Shown here: positions 8,772 to 17,951 of the stretch, piece by piece | How positions within the stretch are numbered: position 1 is the stretch's first letter | Layout: each line of letters opens with the position of its first letter | Source of the DNA: Peristeroidobacter agariperforans | Lineage (GTDB): Bacteria > Pseudomonadota > Gammaproteobacteria > Steroidobacterales > Steroidobacteraceae | Length of the DNA: 64,000 nt | Reading direction: 5' to 3' | Assembly: GCF_004138335.1 (NCBI RefSeq) | Contig: NZ_RYFW01000005.1 | Coordinates: forward strand, 186,001 to 250,000 | Program-made: the position numbers and the translations under genes | Notes under the pieces: generated by a model | Database searches by the model: none | What the model was told of the DNA's origin: nothing | The model's input: the letters and a program-made list of their open reading frames with translations, nothing else

Positions 8772-10085
8772 ATGACCGCATCCGACGTCGCCGTTCTGCC
8801 CCTTTCCACCGGTTTCGGCCTGAGCGCCGAGCCTTTCACCGATACTTCGGACGAAAGCTTCTTCTTTCCGAGCGACCAGCACCTGCGCGCGCTGGAGTTC
8901 ATGGGGCATTCGCTGTGGACCAAGGCGCGGCTCGGCGTCGTCACCGCGGACAACGGCTGTGGCAAGAGCCTGCTGATCAAGCGGTTGCTGCAGGATCTGG
9001 ACGAGCGCGTGAACGTCGCCACGGTCCAGCGCGAGCACATCGGCCCGCGCGAATTCCTGCTGGAGATCCTGCGCCAATTCGGATTCTCGCTCCCCGACGA
9101 TGACAAGACGGAGCGTCGCCGGCTGCTCGAGCGCTATCTCGCGCACCAGGCCAACGCCGGCCGGCTGTGTCTGCTCATCGTCGAGAACGCGCAAAGCATG
9201 CATCCCTTGGTGCTGGAGGAGCTGCGCTGTCTCGCGGCCGTCGAGCACGAAGGCATGCGGGTCCTGAAAATTCTGTTGCTGGGGCAGCCCGCGCTCAATC
9301 TGGTGCTCGAATCGCCGCGCATGGCCGAGCTGGTCCAGGGCACGGTGTCCCGGTTCTCGCTCAATCCCTTCACCGAGGATCAGACGGCGGCCTATGTGGC
9401 GCATCGCCTGCGCGCCGCCGGTGCGCCGAATCCCGACGCGTTGATGCCGTACACGCTGCTGCCTCAGATCCATGCGTGCAGTCTCGGCATCCCCGCCAAC
9501 ATTAATAAGCTGTGCCAACGGGCGCTGGTTCATGCGCGCGAGGAAGGAGCGGGGCAGGTCACGCATTCGGCGCTGGACAAGGCCATCGAGGATCTGGGCT
9601 GGCTGCGTCGCCGGCTGCGGAGGGAAAGCACGGTGCTCGAACAAGTCGCGGCGCTCGCGTCGAGCCCGAGTCAGGCGAAGCTGGTAGTCACCGTGCAGGG
9701 CGAGCCGGAGCGCGAGGTGTCGCTGAATTCCGACCGCGTGCTGGTCGGCCGCGGCGAAGAAGCCGACCTGCGCATCGACTCGGTGTTCATTAGTCGCTAC
9801 CACGCGCTCATCGTGCGCGACGGAAACCGGGATCTGTTGCTCGACCTCGGCAGCACGAACGGCCTGCTGGTGAACTCCCGGCGAATCGTCCGACGCGCGC
9901 TGCGGCACCGCGACCTCATTCAGGTCGGACCCGCACGGGTCATGTATATCAACGAACAAGCCAACAATGCGCAGCTCGACCCGACGGAGACGCTGTGCTT
10001 TGCCCGGCCGGGCTTTCCAGCCGCTGCCGGCGAGGAGGAGGCCAGCACCCTGCTGGCTTTCGGCCGTGGGGAGCCGTCGGCTTAA
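8772..10085 (+). CDS. ExeA-like AAA ATPase with C-terminal FHA domain
   Basis: Protein of 437 residues. Residues about 14-290 resemble ExeA/GspA-type AAA ATPases, which help assemble secretin or similar envelope machinery. Residues about 310-385 form an FHA phosphothreonine-binding domain with all signature pieces (VLVGRGEEADLRI, ISRYHA, LGSTNG). The Walker A region is TADNGCGKS at 58-66, with Ala instead of the usual first Gly. The Walker B position reads LLIVENAQ, giving Glu-Asn (138-139) where family members have Asp-Glu. The FHA domain suggests control by Ser/Thr phosphorylation. No membrane segment or peptidoglycan-binding domain is seen, unlike classical ExeA. No Shine-Dalgarno precedes the ATG. 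It is a single gene, with thrA following after 161 bases. Confidence 0.82.
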   Translation: MTASDVAVLPLSTGFGLSAEPFTDTSDESFFFPSDQHLRALEFMGHSLWTKARLGVVTADNGCGKSLLIKRLLQDLDERVNVATVQREHIGPREFLLEILRQFGFSLPDDDKTERRRLLERYLAHQANAGRLCLLIVENAQSMHPLVLEELRCLAAVEHEGMRVLKILLLGQPALNLVLESPRMAELVQGTVSRFSLNPFTEDQTAAYVAHRLRAAGAPNPDALMPYTLLPQIHACSLGIPANINKLCQRALVHAREEGAGQVTHSALDKAIEDLGWLRRRLRRESTVLEQVAALASSPSQAKLVVTVQGEPEREVSLNSDRVLVGRGEEADLRIDSVFISRYHALIVRDGNRDLLLDLGSTNGLLVNSRRIVRRALRHRDLIQVGPARVMYINEQANNAQLDPTETLCFARPGFPAAAGEEEASTLLAFGRGEPSA

Positions 10086-10246
10086 GGCGTCACCGGGCGC
10101 AATCTTCAGGGCACAGCTGCGCTAAAAAATGCCGGCCAGACGGCAGCTTGCGCCATCTTGCAGCTGTCAGTAGAGTGTCGCCCTCCCAAACGCAGTCCCC
10201 TCCAGTCCACTGATCCTGTGCCGGTCAGGCAGACGGGAGGGTGTGC

Positions 10247-12763
10247 GTGCGCGGGATTGGCATCCTCAAGCTAGAAGAGATCAGACAAGTGGAGCGCTGG
10301 CGCGTACATAAATTCGGCGGCTCGAGCGTCGCCGATGCGGCTTGCATGGAGCGCGTGGCTCGGATCCTCGAACAGGATCCGCATCCGCGGCTGGGTGTGG
10401 TTCTTTCGGCGTGCCGCGGCGTGACCGACGGTCTGCTGAACCTGGTCATTGCCGCCGAGAAGCAGGAAACGACACTGGCCGAGCGCATCGAACAGCTGCG
10501 CCATCGTCATCAAGTCATTGCCGACACGTTGCTGCCCGACGGCGCGCGTGTCGAGTACATGGCGAAGCTCGAACAGGATTGCCGCGACATCGCCGGCATT
10601 CTGCAGACCGTCCAGCTGATCCGCTCGGCGTCGCAGACCGTTCGCGATCTCATCGCAGGTTACGGCGAGATCTGGTCGACTCGTCTGTTCAGCGCCTATC
10701 TGCGTCATCGCGGCCGCCGTCCTGGCAACGTGCACTGGGTCGATGCGCGCGATGTCGTCTCGGTCGAGTGGGGCCCACTCGGTCCCGCCGTCCGCTGGGA
10801 TATTTCTCAGGCGAACATGGACCGCATCACGCCGTCCGAGCCTGCGACACTGATCATCACCGGCTTCGTCGCGCGCGATCCGAACGGTTTGCAGACGACC
10901 CTCGGTCGTAACGGCAGCGACTTCTCCGGATCCATCTTCGGCGCGCTGCTCAACGCCGAAGAAATTCACATCTGGACGGACGTCGATGGTGTGCTCAGCG
11001 CTGATCCGCGCCTCGTGCCCGATGCCAAGGTCATCGACTCGCTCTCGTATAACGAAGCGATGGAGCTTGCGTACTTCGGCGCCAAGGTGATCCACCCGCA
11101 GACCATGGCGCCGGCGGTCAGCAAAAATATTCCGATCTGGATTCGCAACACCTTCGCGCCCGAGAAGGCCGGCTCGCTGATTTGCGAGAAGCCCACCTCG
11201 CAGATCGCGGTGAAGGGCATCACGTGCATCGACAAGATCGCGCTGGTGAACCTGGAAGGCGCCGGCATGATCGGCGTGCCGGGTACCGCGCATCGCCTGT
11301 TCGGCGCGCTGCGTGACCACGGCATCTCCGTGATCCTGATCTCCCAGGGCAGCTCGGAACATTCCATCTGCTTCGCGATCCCGCAAGGTGAGGCGGCGCG
11401 GGCAGAAGCCGTCGTGCGCCAGGCGTTCGACCGGGAGCTGCGCGAAGGGCAGATTCAAAGCGTCGAAGTCGACGTCGGTTGTAGCATCCTCGCCGTCGTC
11501 GGCGATGGCATGGCCGGCTCGCACGGCGTTGCCGCCAAAGTGTTCGGCGCGCTCGGTTCGGCGGGCGTGAGCGTGCGCGCGATCGCGCAGGGCGCTTCGG
11601 AAAGAAACATTTCGGCCGTGATCGACGGCAAACACTCATCGCGAGCGCTGCGCTCGGTGCACTCGAGCTTCTATCTCTCCCCCCATACGGTATCGATCGG
11701 CCTGATTGGTCCGGGCACCGTCGGCGGTGTGCTGCTCGATCAGATGGCTTCGCAGGTCGAGCGTCTATCGCGCGATCTGAAGCTGGATCTGCGCGTGCGC
11801 GGCATCATGAGTTCCAAGCGCATGCATCTGTCGGACGCCGAAGTACCGCTCGCCGGCTGGCGCGATGCGTTCAAGTCGAAGAGCGAGGAGGCGGACCTGA
11901 CGCGCTTCGCGGAGCACGTGCGCGCCGATCATCTGCCGCACGCGATCATCATCGATTGTTCTTCCAGCTCCGAAGTCGCCGCGCGCTATCCGGCGTGGCT
12001 CGCCAGCGGCATCCATATCGTGACGCCGAACAAAAAGGCGAACAGCTCGGAGCTCGAGTTGTACGCGCGGCTGCACGAGGCGCGTCGTCAGGGCAATGCG
12101 CACTACTTGTATGAAGCGACCGTCGGCGCGGGCCTGCCCGTGATCCAGACGCTGCGTGATCTGCGCGACACTGGCGATCAGATCTGGCGCATCGAAGGCA
12201 TTCTCTCCGGCACGCTCGCGTATCTGTTCAACGTGTGGGACGGCTCCGAGCCGTTCTCCTCGGTGGTACGCACCGCGAAGGCGAAGGGTTACACGGAGCC
12301 CGATCCGCGCGATGACCTGTCGGGGCTCGACTTCGCCCGCAAGCTCATCATCCTCGGTCGCGAGATGGGGCTGCGTCTGGAGCTGGGCGACGTGCAGCTC
12401 GAAGGTCTGGTGCCCGCGGCGCTCACCAAGTGCTCGCCGCAAGAGTTCCTCGATCGTCTGCCCGAGTTCGATGCGCCGATGGCCGAGCGCCTGAAGGCCG
12501 CCCGTGGCCGCGATCGCGTGCTGCGTTACGTGGGATCCTTGGATGCCGCCACCGGCAAGGCCTCGGTGGGCCTGGTCGAGTTGGAACGCTCGCACACGTT
12601 CGCGAACATCAACCTGACCGACAATGTCGTGCGCTTCCTCACGTCGCGCTACAACCAGAACCCGCTGGTGGTGCAGGGCCCGGGCGCCGGTCCCGAGGTG
12701 ACCGCGGGCGGTGTGTTCGGCGATCTGTTGCGCGTGTGCGCATACCTTGGAGCACGGCTTTGA
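10247..12763 (+). CDS. thrA: Bifunctional aspartokinase/homoserine dehydrogenase
   Basis: Catalyses the first and third steps from aspartate to threonine and methionine. The aspartokinase half begins with KFGGSSVADA and includes NGSDFSGSIFGALL. Two ACT-type regulatory segments follow at about residues 325-465 (for example ISVILISQGSSEHSI and VSVRAIAQGASERNI). The homoserine dehydrogenase half begins with the NAD-binding GLIGPGTVGG. Length is about 838 residues from GTG 10247, which has GGAGG six bases upstream; GTG 10289 would give 824 residues, close to the 820 of E. coli ThrA, and is a real alternative. The ACT domains imply threonine feedback inhibition. I saw no convincing thr leader peptide or attenuator upstream. 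Confidence 0.95.
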   Translation: MRGIGILKLEEIRQVERWRVHKFGGSSVADAACMERVARILEQDPHPRLGVVLSACRGVTDGLLNLVIAAEKQETTLAERIEQLRHRHQVIADTLLPDGARVEYMAKLEQDCRDIAGILQTVQLIRSASQTVRDLIAGYGEIWSTRLFSAYLRHRGRRPGNVHWVDARDVVSVEWGPLGPAVRWDISQANMDRITPSEPATLIITGFVARDPNGLQTTLGRNGSDFSGSIFGALLNAEEIHIWTDVDGVLSADPRLVPDAKVIDSLSYNEAMELAYFGAKVIHPQTMAPAVSKNIPIWIRNTFAPEKAGSLICEKPTSQIAVKGITCIDKIALVNLEGAGMIGVPGTAHRLFGALRDHGISVILISQGSSEHSICFAIPQGEAARAEAVVRQAFDRELREGQIQSVEVDVGCSILAVVGDGMAGSHGVAAKVFGALGSAGVSVRAIAQGASERNISAVIDGKHSSRALRSVHSSFYLSPHTVSIGLIGPGTVGGVLLDQMASQVERLSRDLKLDLRVRGIMSSKRMHLSDAEVPLAGWRDAFKSKSEEADLTRFAEHVRADHLPHAIIIDCSSSSEVAARYPAWLASGIHIVTPNKKANSSELELYARLHEARRQGNAHYLYEATVGAGLPVIQTLRDLRDTGDQIWRIEGILSGTLAYLFNVWDGSEPFSSVVRTAKAKGYTEPDPRDDLSGLDFARKLIILGREMGLRLELGDVQLEGLVPAALTKCSPQEFLDRLPEFDAPMAERLKAARGRDRVLRYVGSLDAATGKASVGLVELERSHTFANINLTDNVVRFLTSRYNQNPLVVQGPGAGPEVTAGGVFGDLLRVCAYLGARL

Positions 12764-13692
12764 GCAGGCAATTGGCAACGGCCTTCGCGCCCGCGAGCAT
12801 CGGCAACGTCGCGGTCGGCTTCGATGTGCTCGGCCACAGCTTTCAGTCGATCGGCGATCGCGTGACCGCACGTCGCGTTGCAACGCCCGGCGTCACGATC
12901 AGCGCGATCACTGGAACGACGGTGGATTTGCCGCGCGACGCCGAAAAGAACACCGCCGGCATGGCGGTCTTGAGCATGGTCCGAGACCTGCAACTGGATT
13001 TCGGCTTCGAGCTCACGATCGAGAAGGGCATTCCGCTCGGCTCGGGCCTGGGGGGCTCCGCGGCCTCGGCGGTCGCGGGTGTCGTGGCGGCGAATGCGCT
13101 GCTGCCCAAGCCGCTTACGCTGCTGGAGCAGCTGAAGTTCGCGTTGAAAGGTGAGCAGGTGGCAAGCGGCTCGCGCCACGTCGACAACATCGCGCCGTCC
13201 TTGTTCGGCGGACTGGTGCTGACAGTGGGTATCGACAATCCGAACGTCAAACAGATTCCGGTGCCGCCGACGGTGCGCTGCGTGCTGGTCCATCCGCACA
13301 TGGTTCTGAACACGCGCGAGGCGCGCTCGATCCTGAGCAAAACCGTCTCGCTGTCGGATGTGATCTGGCAGACCGCCAACATCTCCGGGTTCATCACCGG
13401 CTGTTTCACCGGCGACCTGCAGTTGATTCGTGAGTCGCTCGAGGACGTGATCATCGAGCCGCAGCGACAGGTTTTGATTCCGGGCTTCCAGGCGGTGAAG
13501 CAGGGCGCCATGAGCAACGGCGCGCTGGGCTGCTCCATCTCCGGCGCCGGTCCGACGATCTTTGCCTGGTGCGAGCAGCAGCACGCCGAACGCGTCCGCG
13601 ACGCGATGGTGGCCGGCTTTGCCACCGTGAAGATGGAATGCGATGCGTGGATTTCCACGCTCGACGCCGTGGGTGCGAGAGTAGTGGACTAA
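12760..13692 (+). CDS. thrB: Homoserine kinase (GHMP type)
   Basis: Phosphorylates homoserine to O-phosphohomoserine. The 310-residue product is a GHMP-family kinase: PASIGNVAVGFDVLG near the N-terminus, the ATP-binding loop PLGSGLGGSAAS at about 89-100, and GCSISGAGPTIFAW in the C-terminal lobe. The start is TTG 12760, overlapping the thrA stop in a TTGA, with GGAG seven bases upstream; this implies translational coupling. It is the second gene of thrABC. Confidence 0.95.
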   Translation: MSRQLATAFAPASIGNVAVGFDVLGHSFQSIGDRVTARRVATPGVTISAITGTTVDLPRDAEKNTAGMAVLSMVRDLQLDFGFELTIEKGIPLGSGLGGSAASAVAGVVAANALLPKPLTLLEQLKFALKGEQVASGSRHVDNIAPSLFGGLVLTVGIDNPNVKQIPVPPTVRCVLVHPHMVLNTREARSILSKTVSLSDVIWQTANISGFITGCFTGDLQLIRESLEDVIIEPQRQVLIPGFQAVKQGAMSNGALGCSISGAGPTIFAWCEQQHAERVRDAMVAGFATVKMECDAWISTLDAVGARVVD

Positions 13693-13737
13693 CGGAACAG
13701 AAAGCAGCGGACACACAACGATCTTCCTTTCCGTTCC

Positions 13738-15039
13738 ATGCACTACATAAGCACCAGAGATTCCTCACTTCGGGCTTCGCTGAGCGAAGCCATCGCCCGT
13801 GGCATCGCGCCGGATGGCGGCTTGTATGTTCCCGGCGAGTTCCCTCACTTCAACACGCGCCAGTTCGACGGCCTCAACGAGATGCCCGAGATCGGCGAGC
13901 GCCTGCTCGCGCCGTTCTTCGAGGGCGATGCGCTCGCGGGCGAGCTCGGCGCGATCTGCCGCGAAGCATTCAACTTCCCAACGCCGCTGGTGACGCTCGA
14001 TCAGGCGCCGCAGCCGGCGTCGGTGCTCGAGCTGTTCCACGGCCCGACCTGCGCGTTCAAGGATTTTGGCGCGCGCTTCCTGGCCGCGACCATGGAGCGC
14101 ATCCGTCGCAACGAGCCCAAGAAGCTCACCATCCTGGTCGCAACCTCCGGGGATACGGGAGGCGCGGTCGCGGCGGCGTTCCACGGCAAGCCGTGGGTCG
14201 ATGTGGTCGTGCTGTATCCAAAGGGGCTCGTGTCCGAGCGCCAGGCGCAGCAGCTGGCCTGCTGGGGCGGCAACGTGCGCACTTTCTCCGTGAACGGCAC
14301 TTTCGATGAGTGCCAGCGCATGGTGAAGGAGGCGTTCCTCGATCCGGCGCTGAAGGAATCGCATCAGCTCTCGTCCGCGAACAGCATCAACGTCGGCCGC
14401 CTGCTGCCGCAGATGGTGTACTACGCCAAGTCGAGCCTGGAGCTGTGGCGCCAGTTGGGGCGCCGGCCGAACTACATCATTCCTACGGGCAACCTCGGCA
14501 ATGCCATGGCTTGCGTGTGGGCGCGACACGTCGGTTTGCCGATCGGGGAGATCGTGCTTGCGACCAATGCCAATCAAACCATCACCGATTTCCTGCGCTC
14601 GGGCGAATGGCAGCCCCGGGCCAGCGTCGCGACCCTCGCCTCGGCGATGGATGTCGGCAATCCGAGCAATATGGAGCGGCTGCGCTCGCTGCACCCCGAA
14701 TTCGATGAGCTGCAGGGCCAGCTGGGCGCCTCCAGCGTCGATGACATCGAGATCCGGGGCACCTTGCGGCGTGACTCGCACGAGCTCAATCGCATCTGGT
14801 GTCCGCACACCGCGACGGCGGCGAAGGTCTATCGGCGCATGTTGTCGCGGGGCGCGCGAGGCCATTGGGTAATCGTGTCGACCGCGCATCCGGCAAAGTT
14901 CAATGACATCGTCGAGCCGCAGACCGGGCAGGAGGTGCCCGTGCCGCCGGCGCTAGCGAAATTGCTGTCATTGCCTCGCCAGGAGCAGGAACTCGAACCG
15001 TCCCTGTCGGCGTTACGGACGCAGTTGCAACATCCATAA
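13738..15039 (+). CDS. thrC: Threonine synthase
   Basis: PLP enzyme of 433 residues converting O-phosphohomoserine to threonine, the last step of the pathway. The PLP-binding lysine is K108 in GPTCAFKDFGAR. The phosphate-binding and conserved blocks SGDTGGAVA, SANSINVGRLLPQ and PTGNLGNAMA follow in the normal order. The N-terminal segment MHYISTRDSSLRASLSEAI is typical of the bacterial short form. It lies 45 bases after thrB. Confidence 0.96.
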   Translation: MHYISTRDSSLRASLSEAIARGIAPDGGLYVPGEFPHFNTRQFDGLNEMPEIGERLLAPFFEGDALAGELGAICREAFNFPTPLVTLDQAPQPASVLELFHGPTCAFKDFGARFLAATMERIRRNEPKKLTILVATSGDTGGAVAAAFHGKPWVDVVVLYPKGLVSERQAQQLACWGGNVRTFSVNGTFDECQRMVKEAFLDPALKESHQLSSANSINVGRLLPQMVYYAKSSLELWRQLGRRPNYIIPTGNLGNAMACVWARHVGLPIGEIVLATNANQTITDFLRSGEWQPRASVATLASAMDVGNPSNMERLRSLHPEFDELQGQLGASSVDDIEIRGTLRRDSHELNRIWCPHTATAAKVYRRMLSRGARGHWVIVSTAHPAKFNDIVEPQTGQEVPVPPALAKLLSLPRQEQELEPSLSALRTQLQHP

Positions 15040-15044
15040 CACGC

Positions 15045-15626
15045 ATGCAGCTTCCCGAGCAGATTCCGTTCTGGGCGATTCCCGCCGCGATCGTCGCGGC
15101 CGCGGTAGCGCTCGTCGTCTGGATATACCTGTTGGTTCGCGCTTATCGATACCGCAAGGAAATCGACGCGGCGATCGCCAACGTCGCCTACGAGATGTTG
15201 AAAAACGTGCTGATCCCGAACGGCAACGGCGGGCAGATCCACGTGCACTACCTGCTGCTGACCCAGCGCGGCCTGCTGGTGGCGGACCTGCTGGATCGCC
15301 CCGGCGCGATCTTCGGCGGCGATCAGATGCTGGAGTGGACGGCGATCGGCAAGAAGCAGCGCTACACCTTCGCCAACCCTCAGCACGCGCTGTATGACCG
15401 GATGGCGGCGGTCCGGCTGCTGACGGGCGAGGTGCCGGTGGAAGGCCGCCTGCTGTTCACCGTGAAGAGCGACTTCCCGAAGGGCAAGCCGCGCAACGTG
15501 TTACGGATCGATGACCTGACGGATGATTTCCCGCCAGTCGACAAGGCCCGAGGAAACATCACGGCGGCGTTCGGCGACGTTTGGGCGAACGTGAAGCGTC
15601 ACGCCGAGGCCAATCCCATCTCGTGA
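15045..15626 (+). CDS. Membrane-anchored NERD-like protein
   Basis: Protein of 193 residues with one N-terminal membrane segment (about 9-31, FWAIPAAIVAAAVALVVWIY) and a cytoplasmic part resembling the nuclease-related domain: VLIPNGNGGQIHVHYLLL, then GLLVADLLDRPGAIFGGD. In active NERD proteins the corresponding positions are usually an Asp in the IDH-like strand and a Glu-x-Lys; here the first reads IHVHY and the second ADLLDR, so the catalytic set seems altered and nuclease activity is doubtful. It starts five bases after thrC and is probably the last gene of the threonine operon. The family assignment is by pattern and is moderate. Confidence 0.6.
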   Translation: MQLPEQIPFWAIPAAIVAAAVALVVWIYLLVRAYRYRKEIDAAIANVAYEMLKNVLIPNGNGGQIHVHYLLLTQRGLLVADLLDRPGAIFGGDQMLEWTAIGKKQRYTFANPQHALYDRMAAVRLLTGEVPVEGRLLFTVKSDFPKGKPRNVLRIDDLTDDFPPVDKARGNITAAFGDVWANVKRHAEANPIS

Positions 15627-15636
15627 GAAGGGCGCG

Positions 15637-17061
15637 TCACGCCCTTCTGTAATGATCCGCCACGACCTGCGCGACGCAGGCTGTTACCTTCTTTCCCGTT
15701 TCGATATCCAGAAACTCATTCGGTCCGTGCGCGTTCGACTGCGGGCCGAGCACGCCGGTGACCAGGAACTGCGTCTTCGGGAACTTCACGTTCAGCATGC
15801 CCATGAACGGGATCGTGCCGCCGATGCCCATGTACATCGCCTCTTTGCCGCCGAAGAAACTCTTCGAGGCCGATGAGATCGACGCCGCCAGCCACGGCGC
15901 AGTGGAGGGCGCGTTCCAGCCTTCGGCGCCCGGATCAGCCTCGTAACGAACCTTCGCGCCATACGGCGGATCCTTCTCCAGCGTTTCTTTGAGCGCCGCG
16001 CCGGCCCGCTCGGGATCAACCCCAGGCGGAATGCGGAACGACAGCTTGAACGCCGTATAGGGCCGCAGCACGTTGCCTGCATCCGGCAAGCTCGGAATGC
16101 CGTCGACGCCGGTGGTGGAGAGCGTGGGCCGCCAGGTGCTGTTCAACAGCAGCTCGGCGGGATCCTTGTCCATCGGCTGCATGCCTTCGACCATCGGCAG
16201 TTTGCGATACACCTCTGTGCCGAGCGCTTTCGCCGCCGCTTGCGCCTGCTGCACGCGATCCTCCGGAATCTTCGCGTACAACGCATCGAGCTTGATCCGG
16301 CCCGTGGCTGAGTCCTCGACCCGATCGAGCACCTGCCGGGCGATGCGCATGCTCGAGGCTGCGATGCCGCTCGCCATGCCCGAATGCACGCCCTCGCGCA
16401 GCACGTCGACTCGCAAGGTGCCCGTGAGATTGCCGCGCAGGGACGTCGTGCACCAGAACTGATCGTAGTTGCCGCACTCGGCATCCAAACAAACGACGAG
16501 TGAGGGGTCGCCGATACGATCGGCCAGCGCGTCGACATACGCAGGCAGGTCGGGGCTGCCGCTTTCTTCGCTGCCCTCGATGAGGATCACGCAGCGCGCA
16601 TGTGGAATTTTCTGTTCCGCGAGCGCTTTCAATGCGAGCAACGAGCCGAACACCGCGTAGCCGTCATCGGCGCCACCGCGACCATACAAACGACCGTTGC
16701 GAATCACGGGCGTCCACGGCGCGAGTCCTTCGGACCAACCGGTGAACTCCGGCTGTTTGTCCATGTGACCGTACATGAGCACGCAATCCTTGCCGTTCTC
16801 ATCGCCGGTCGCCGGTACGTCGATGAACAGCAGCGGCGTGCGCCCGGGCAGGCGCACGATTTCGGTTTTCATGCCGGGCAGGGCATTGGCTTCGCACCAC
16901 TGACGCATCAGCTCCGCGGCCGCGTCCATGTGACCGTGTTTTTCCCACTCCTTGTCGAAATGCGGCGACTTGTTGGGAATGCGGATGTACTCGCACAGCG
17001 CCGGCACGATGGATTTGTCCCAGACGTCGCCGACGTAGCGCATCAGTTGCTCGGTGTTCAT
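15637..17061 (-). CDS. M20 family metallopeptidase (dipeptidase)
   Basis: Zinc-dependent dipeptidase-type peptidase of 474 residues, close in layout to CNDP/carnosinase-like M20 enzymes. The metal ligands and catalytic residues are visible: YGHMDKQP (His, Asp), GRGGADDGYA (bridging Asp), IEGSEESGS (catalytic Glu pair), CLDAECGNYD, and NAHGPNEF near the C-terminus. The dimerisation lid lies between about 210 and 380 (REGVHSGMASG at its start). No signal peptide is visible, suggesting a cytoplasmic role in peptide turnover. The start at 17061 (MNTEQLMRYV) lies 25 bases after the tatD stop, so the two probably share a transcript. It converges on the NERD-like gene with a 10-base gap. Confidence 0.9.
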   Translation of the reverse strand: MNTEQLMRYVGDVWDKSIVPALCEYIRIPNKSPHFDKEWEKHGHMDAAAELMRQWCEANALPGMKTEIVRLPGRTPLLFIDVPATGDENGKDCVLMYGHMDKQPEFTGWSEGLAPWTPVIRNGRLYGRGGADDGYAVFGSLLALKALAEQKIPHARCVILIEGSEESGSPDLPAYVDALADRIGDPSLVVCLDAECGNYDQFWCTTSLRGNLTGTLRVDVLREGVHSGMASGIAASSMRIARQVLDRVEDSATGRIKLDALYAKIPEDRVQQAQAAAKALGTEVYRKLPMVEGMQPMDKDPAELLLNSTWRPTLSTTGVDGIPSLPDAGNVLRPYTAFKLSFRIPPGVDPERAGAALKETLEKDPPYGAKVRYEADPGAEGWNAPSTAPWLAASISSASKSFFGGKEAMYMGIGGTIPFMGMLNVKFPKTQFLVTGVLGPQSNAHGPNEFLDIETGKKVTACVAQVVADHYRRA

Positions 17062-17086
17062 AGCTCTCAATCCTGTTTCAAGCGGC

Positions 17087-17923
17087 TCAGGCCGTGTGCC
17101 AGTCGAACAAGCGTAACGCATTCTCGGTCGTGATCTCGGCCAGCGCTTCGTAACGCTCGCCGCGGGCCTCGGCAATCGTCGCCAAAACATGCGGAAGATA
17201 CATGGGCTCATTGCGACGGCTGTGCGGCTTGGGCTGCAGATCACGCGGCAACAGGTACGGCGCATCGGTTTCGATCAGCAGACGATCGGCGGGAATGTGC
17301 CGGACCACTTCGCGCAAGTGATGCCCACGACGCTCATCGCAAATCCAGCCCGTGATGCCGATGTACAGGTCGAGATCGAGATACGCGCGCGCTTCATCGA
17401 GACCCGCCGTGAAGCAATGCGCGACGCCGCCCGTCAGTTGCGCGCGGTGCTTGCCCATGACCCTCATGAAATCTTCGTGAGCATCGCGTTGATGCAGAAA
17501 AACCGGCTTGCGGACCTGCGCCGCCAGCTGCAGTTGCGCTTCGAACGCCGCGATCTGCGCCTCGTGCGGTGAGAAGTTGCGAAAGTAATCGAGGCCGCAT
17601 TCGCCGACCGCGACCACTTCGGGCCGTCGCGCCAACTCGTTGAATGCTTGCAACTGAGCTGAATCCAGGTCCACCGCGTGATGCGGATGAACGCCTGCGG
17701 TACAGCGCATCTGCTCGGGATGCTTTTGCACCAGAGCGATGGCGGTGTGCGTGCTGGCGAGCGAGCTGCCCGTGATCAGCATGCGCGTCACGCCCACCTG
17801 GCTGGCGCGCTGGACGACCGCATCGCGATCCTGATCGAAGCTGTCGTGCGCCAGATTGATGCCGATGTCCAGCAGCGCGGGGGCGGACGAAGTGGCGGAA
17901 AAGCGAGCCGGATCAACCGTCAT
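17087..17923 (-). CDS. tatD: TatD family metal-dependent hydrolase
   Basis: TIM-barrel DNase/hydrolase of about 278 residues, a 3'-5' exonuclease family linked to DNA repair. Metal-site motifs appear in order: DIGINLAHDSF (the TatD-type form rather than DTHCH), GVHPHH, VGECGLDYFRN, FLHQRDAH, HCFTA and ETDAPYLLPRDL. ATG 17923 was chosen; ATG 17953 is also in frame but would overlap the start codon of the divergent TPR gene. Neither has a clear Shine-Dalgarno. It is upstream of the M20 peptidase in the same orientation. Confidence 0.9.
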   Translation of the reverse strand: MTVDPARFSATSSAPALLDIGINLAHDSFDQDRDAVVQRASQVGVTRMLITGSSLASTHTAIALVQKHPEQMRCTAGVHPHHAVDLDSAQLQAFNELARRPEVVAVGECGLDYFRNFSPHEAQIAAFEAQLQLAAQVRKPVFLHQRDAHEDFMRVMGKHRAQLTGGVAHCFTAGLDEARAYLDLDLYIGITGWICDERRGHHLREVVRHIPADRLLIETDAPYLLPRDLQPKPHSRRNEPMYLPHVLATIAEARGERYEALAEITTENALRLFDWHTA

Positions 17924-17951
17924 TTGCAACGTCTGTGTTATCTTCGGAGCC

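Noticed and set aside
10086-10246. Threonine attenuator or leader peptide before thrA
   Set aside because: No short frame rich in Thr/Ile codons and no terminator hairpin with a T-tract could be found.
10271-11635. Long minus-strand frame opposite thrA
   Set aside because: Antisense by-product of high GC codon usage; the ThrA sequence is complete and conserved.
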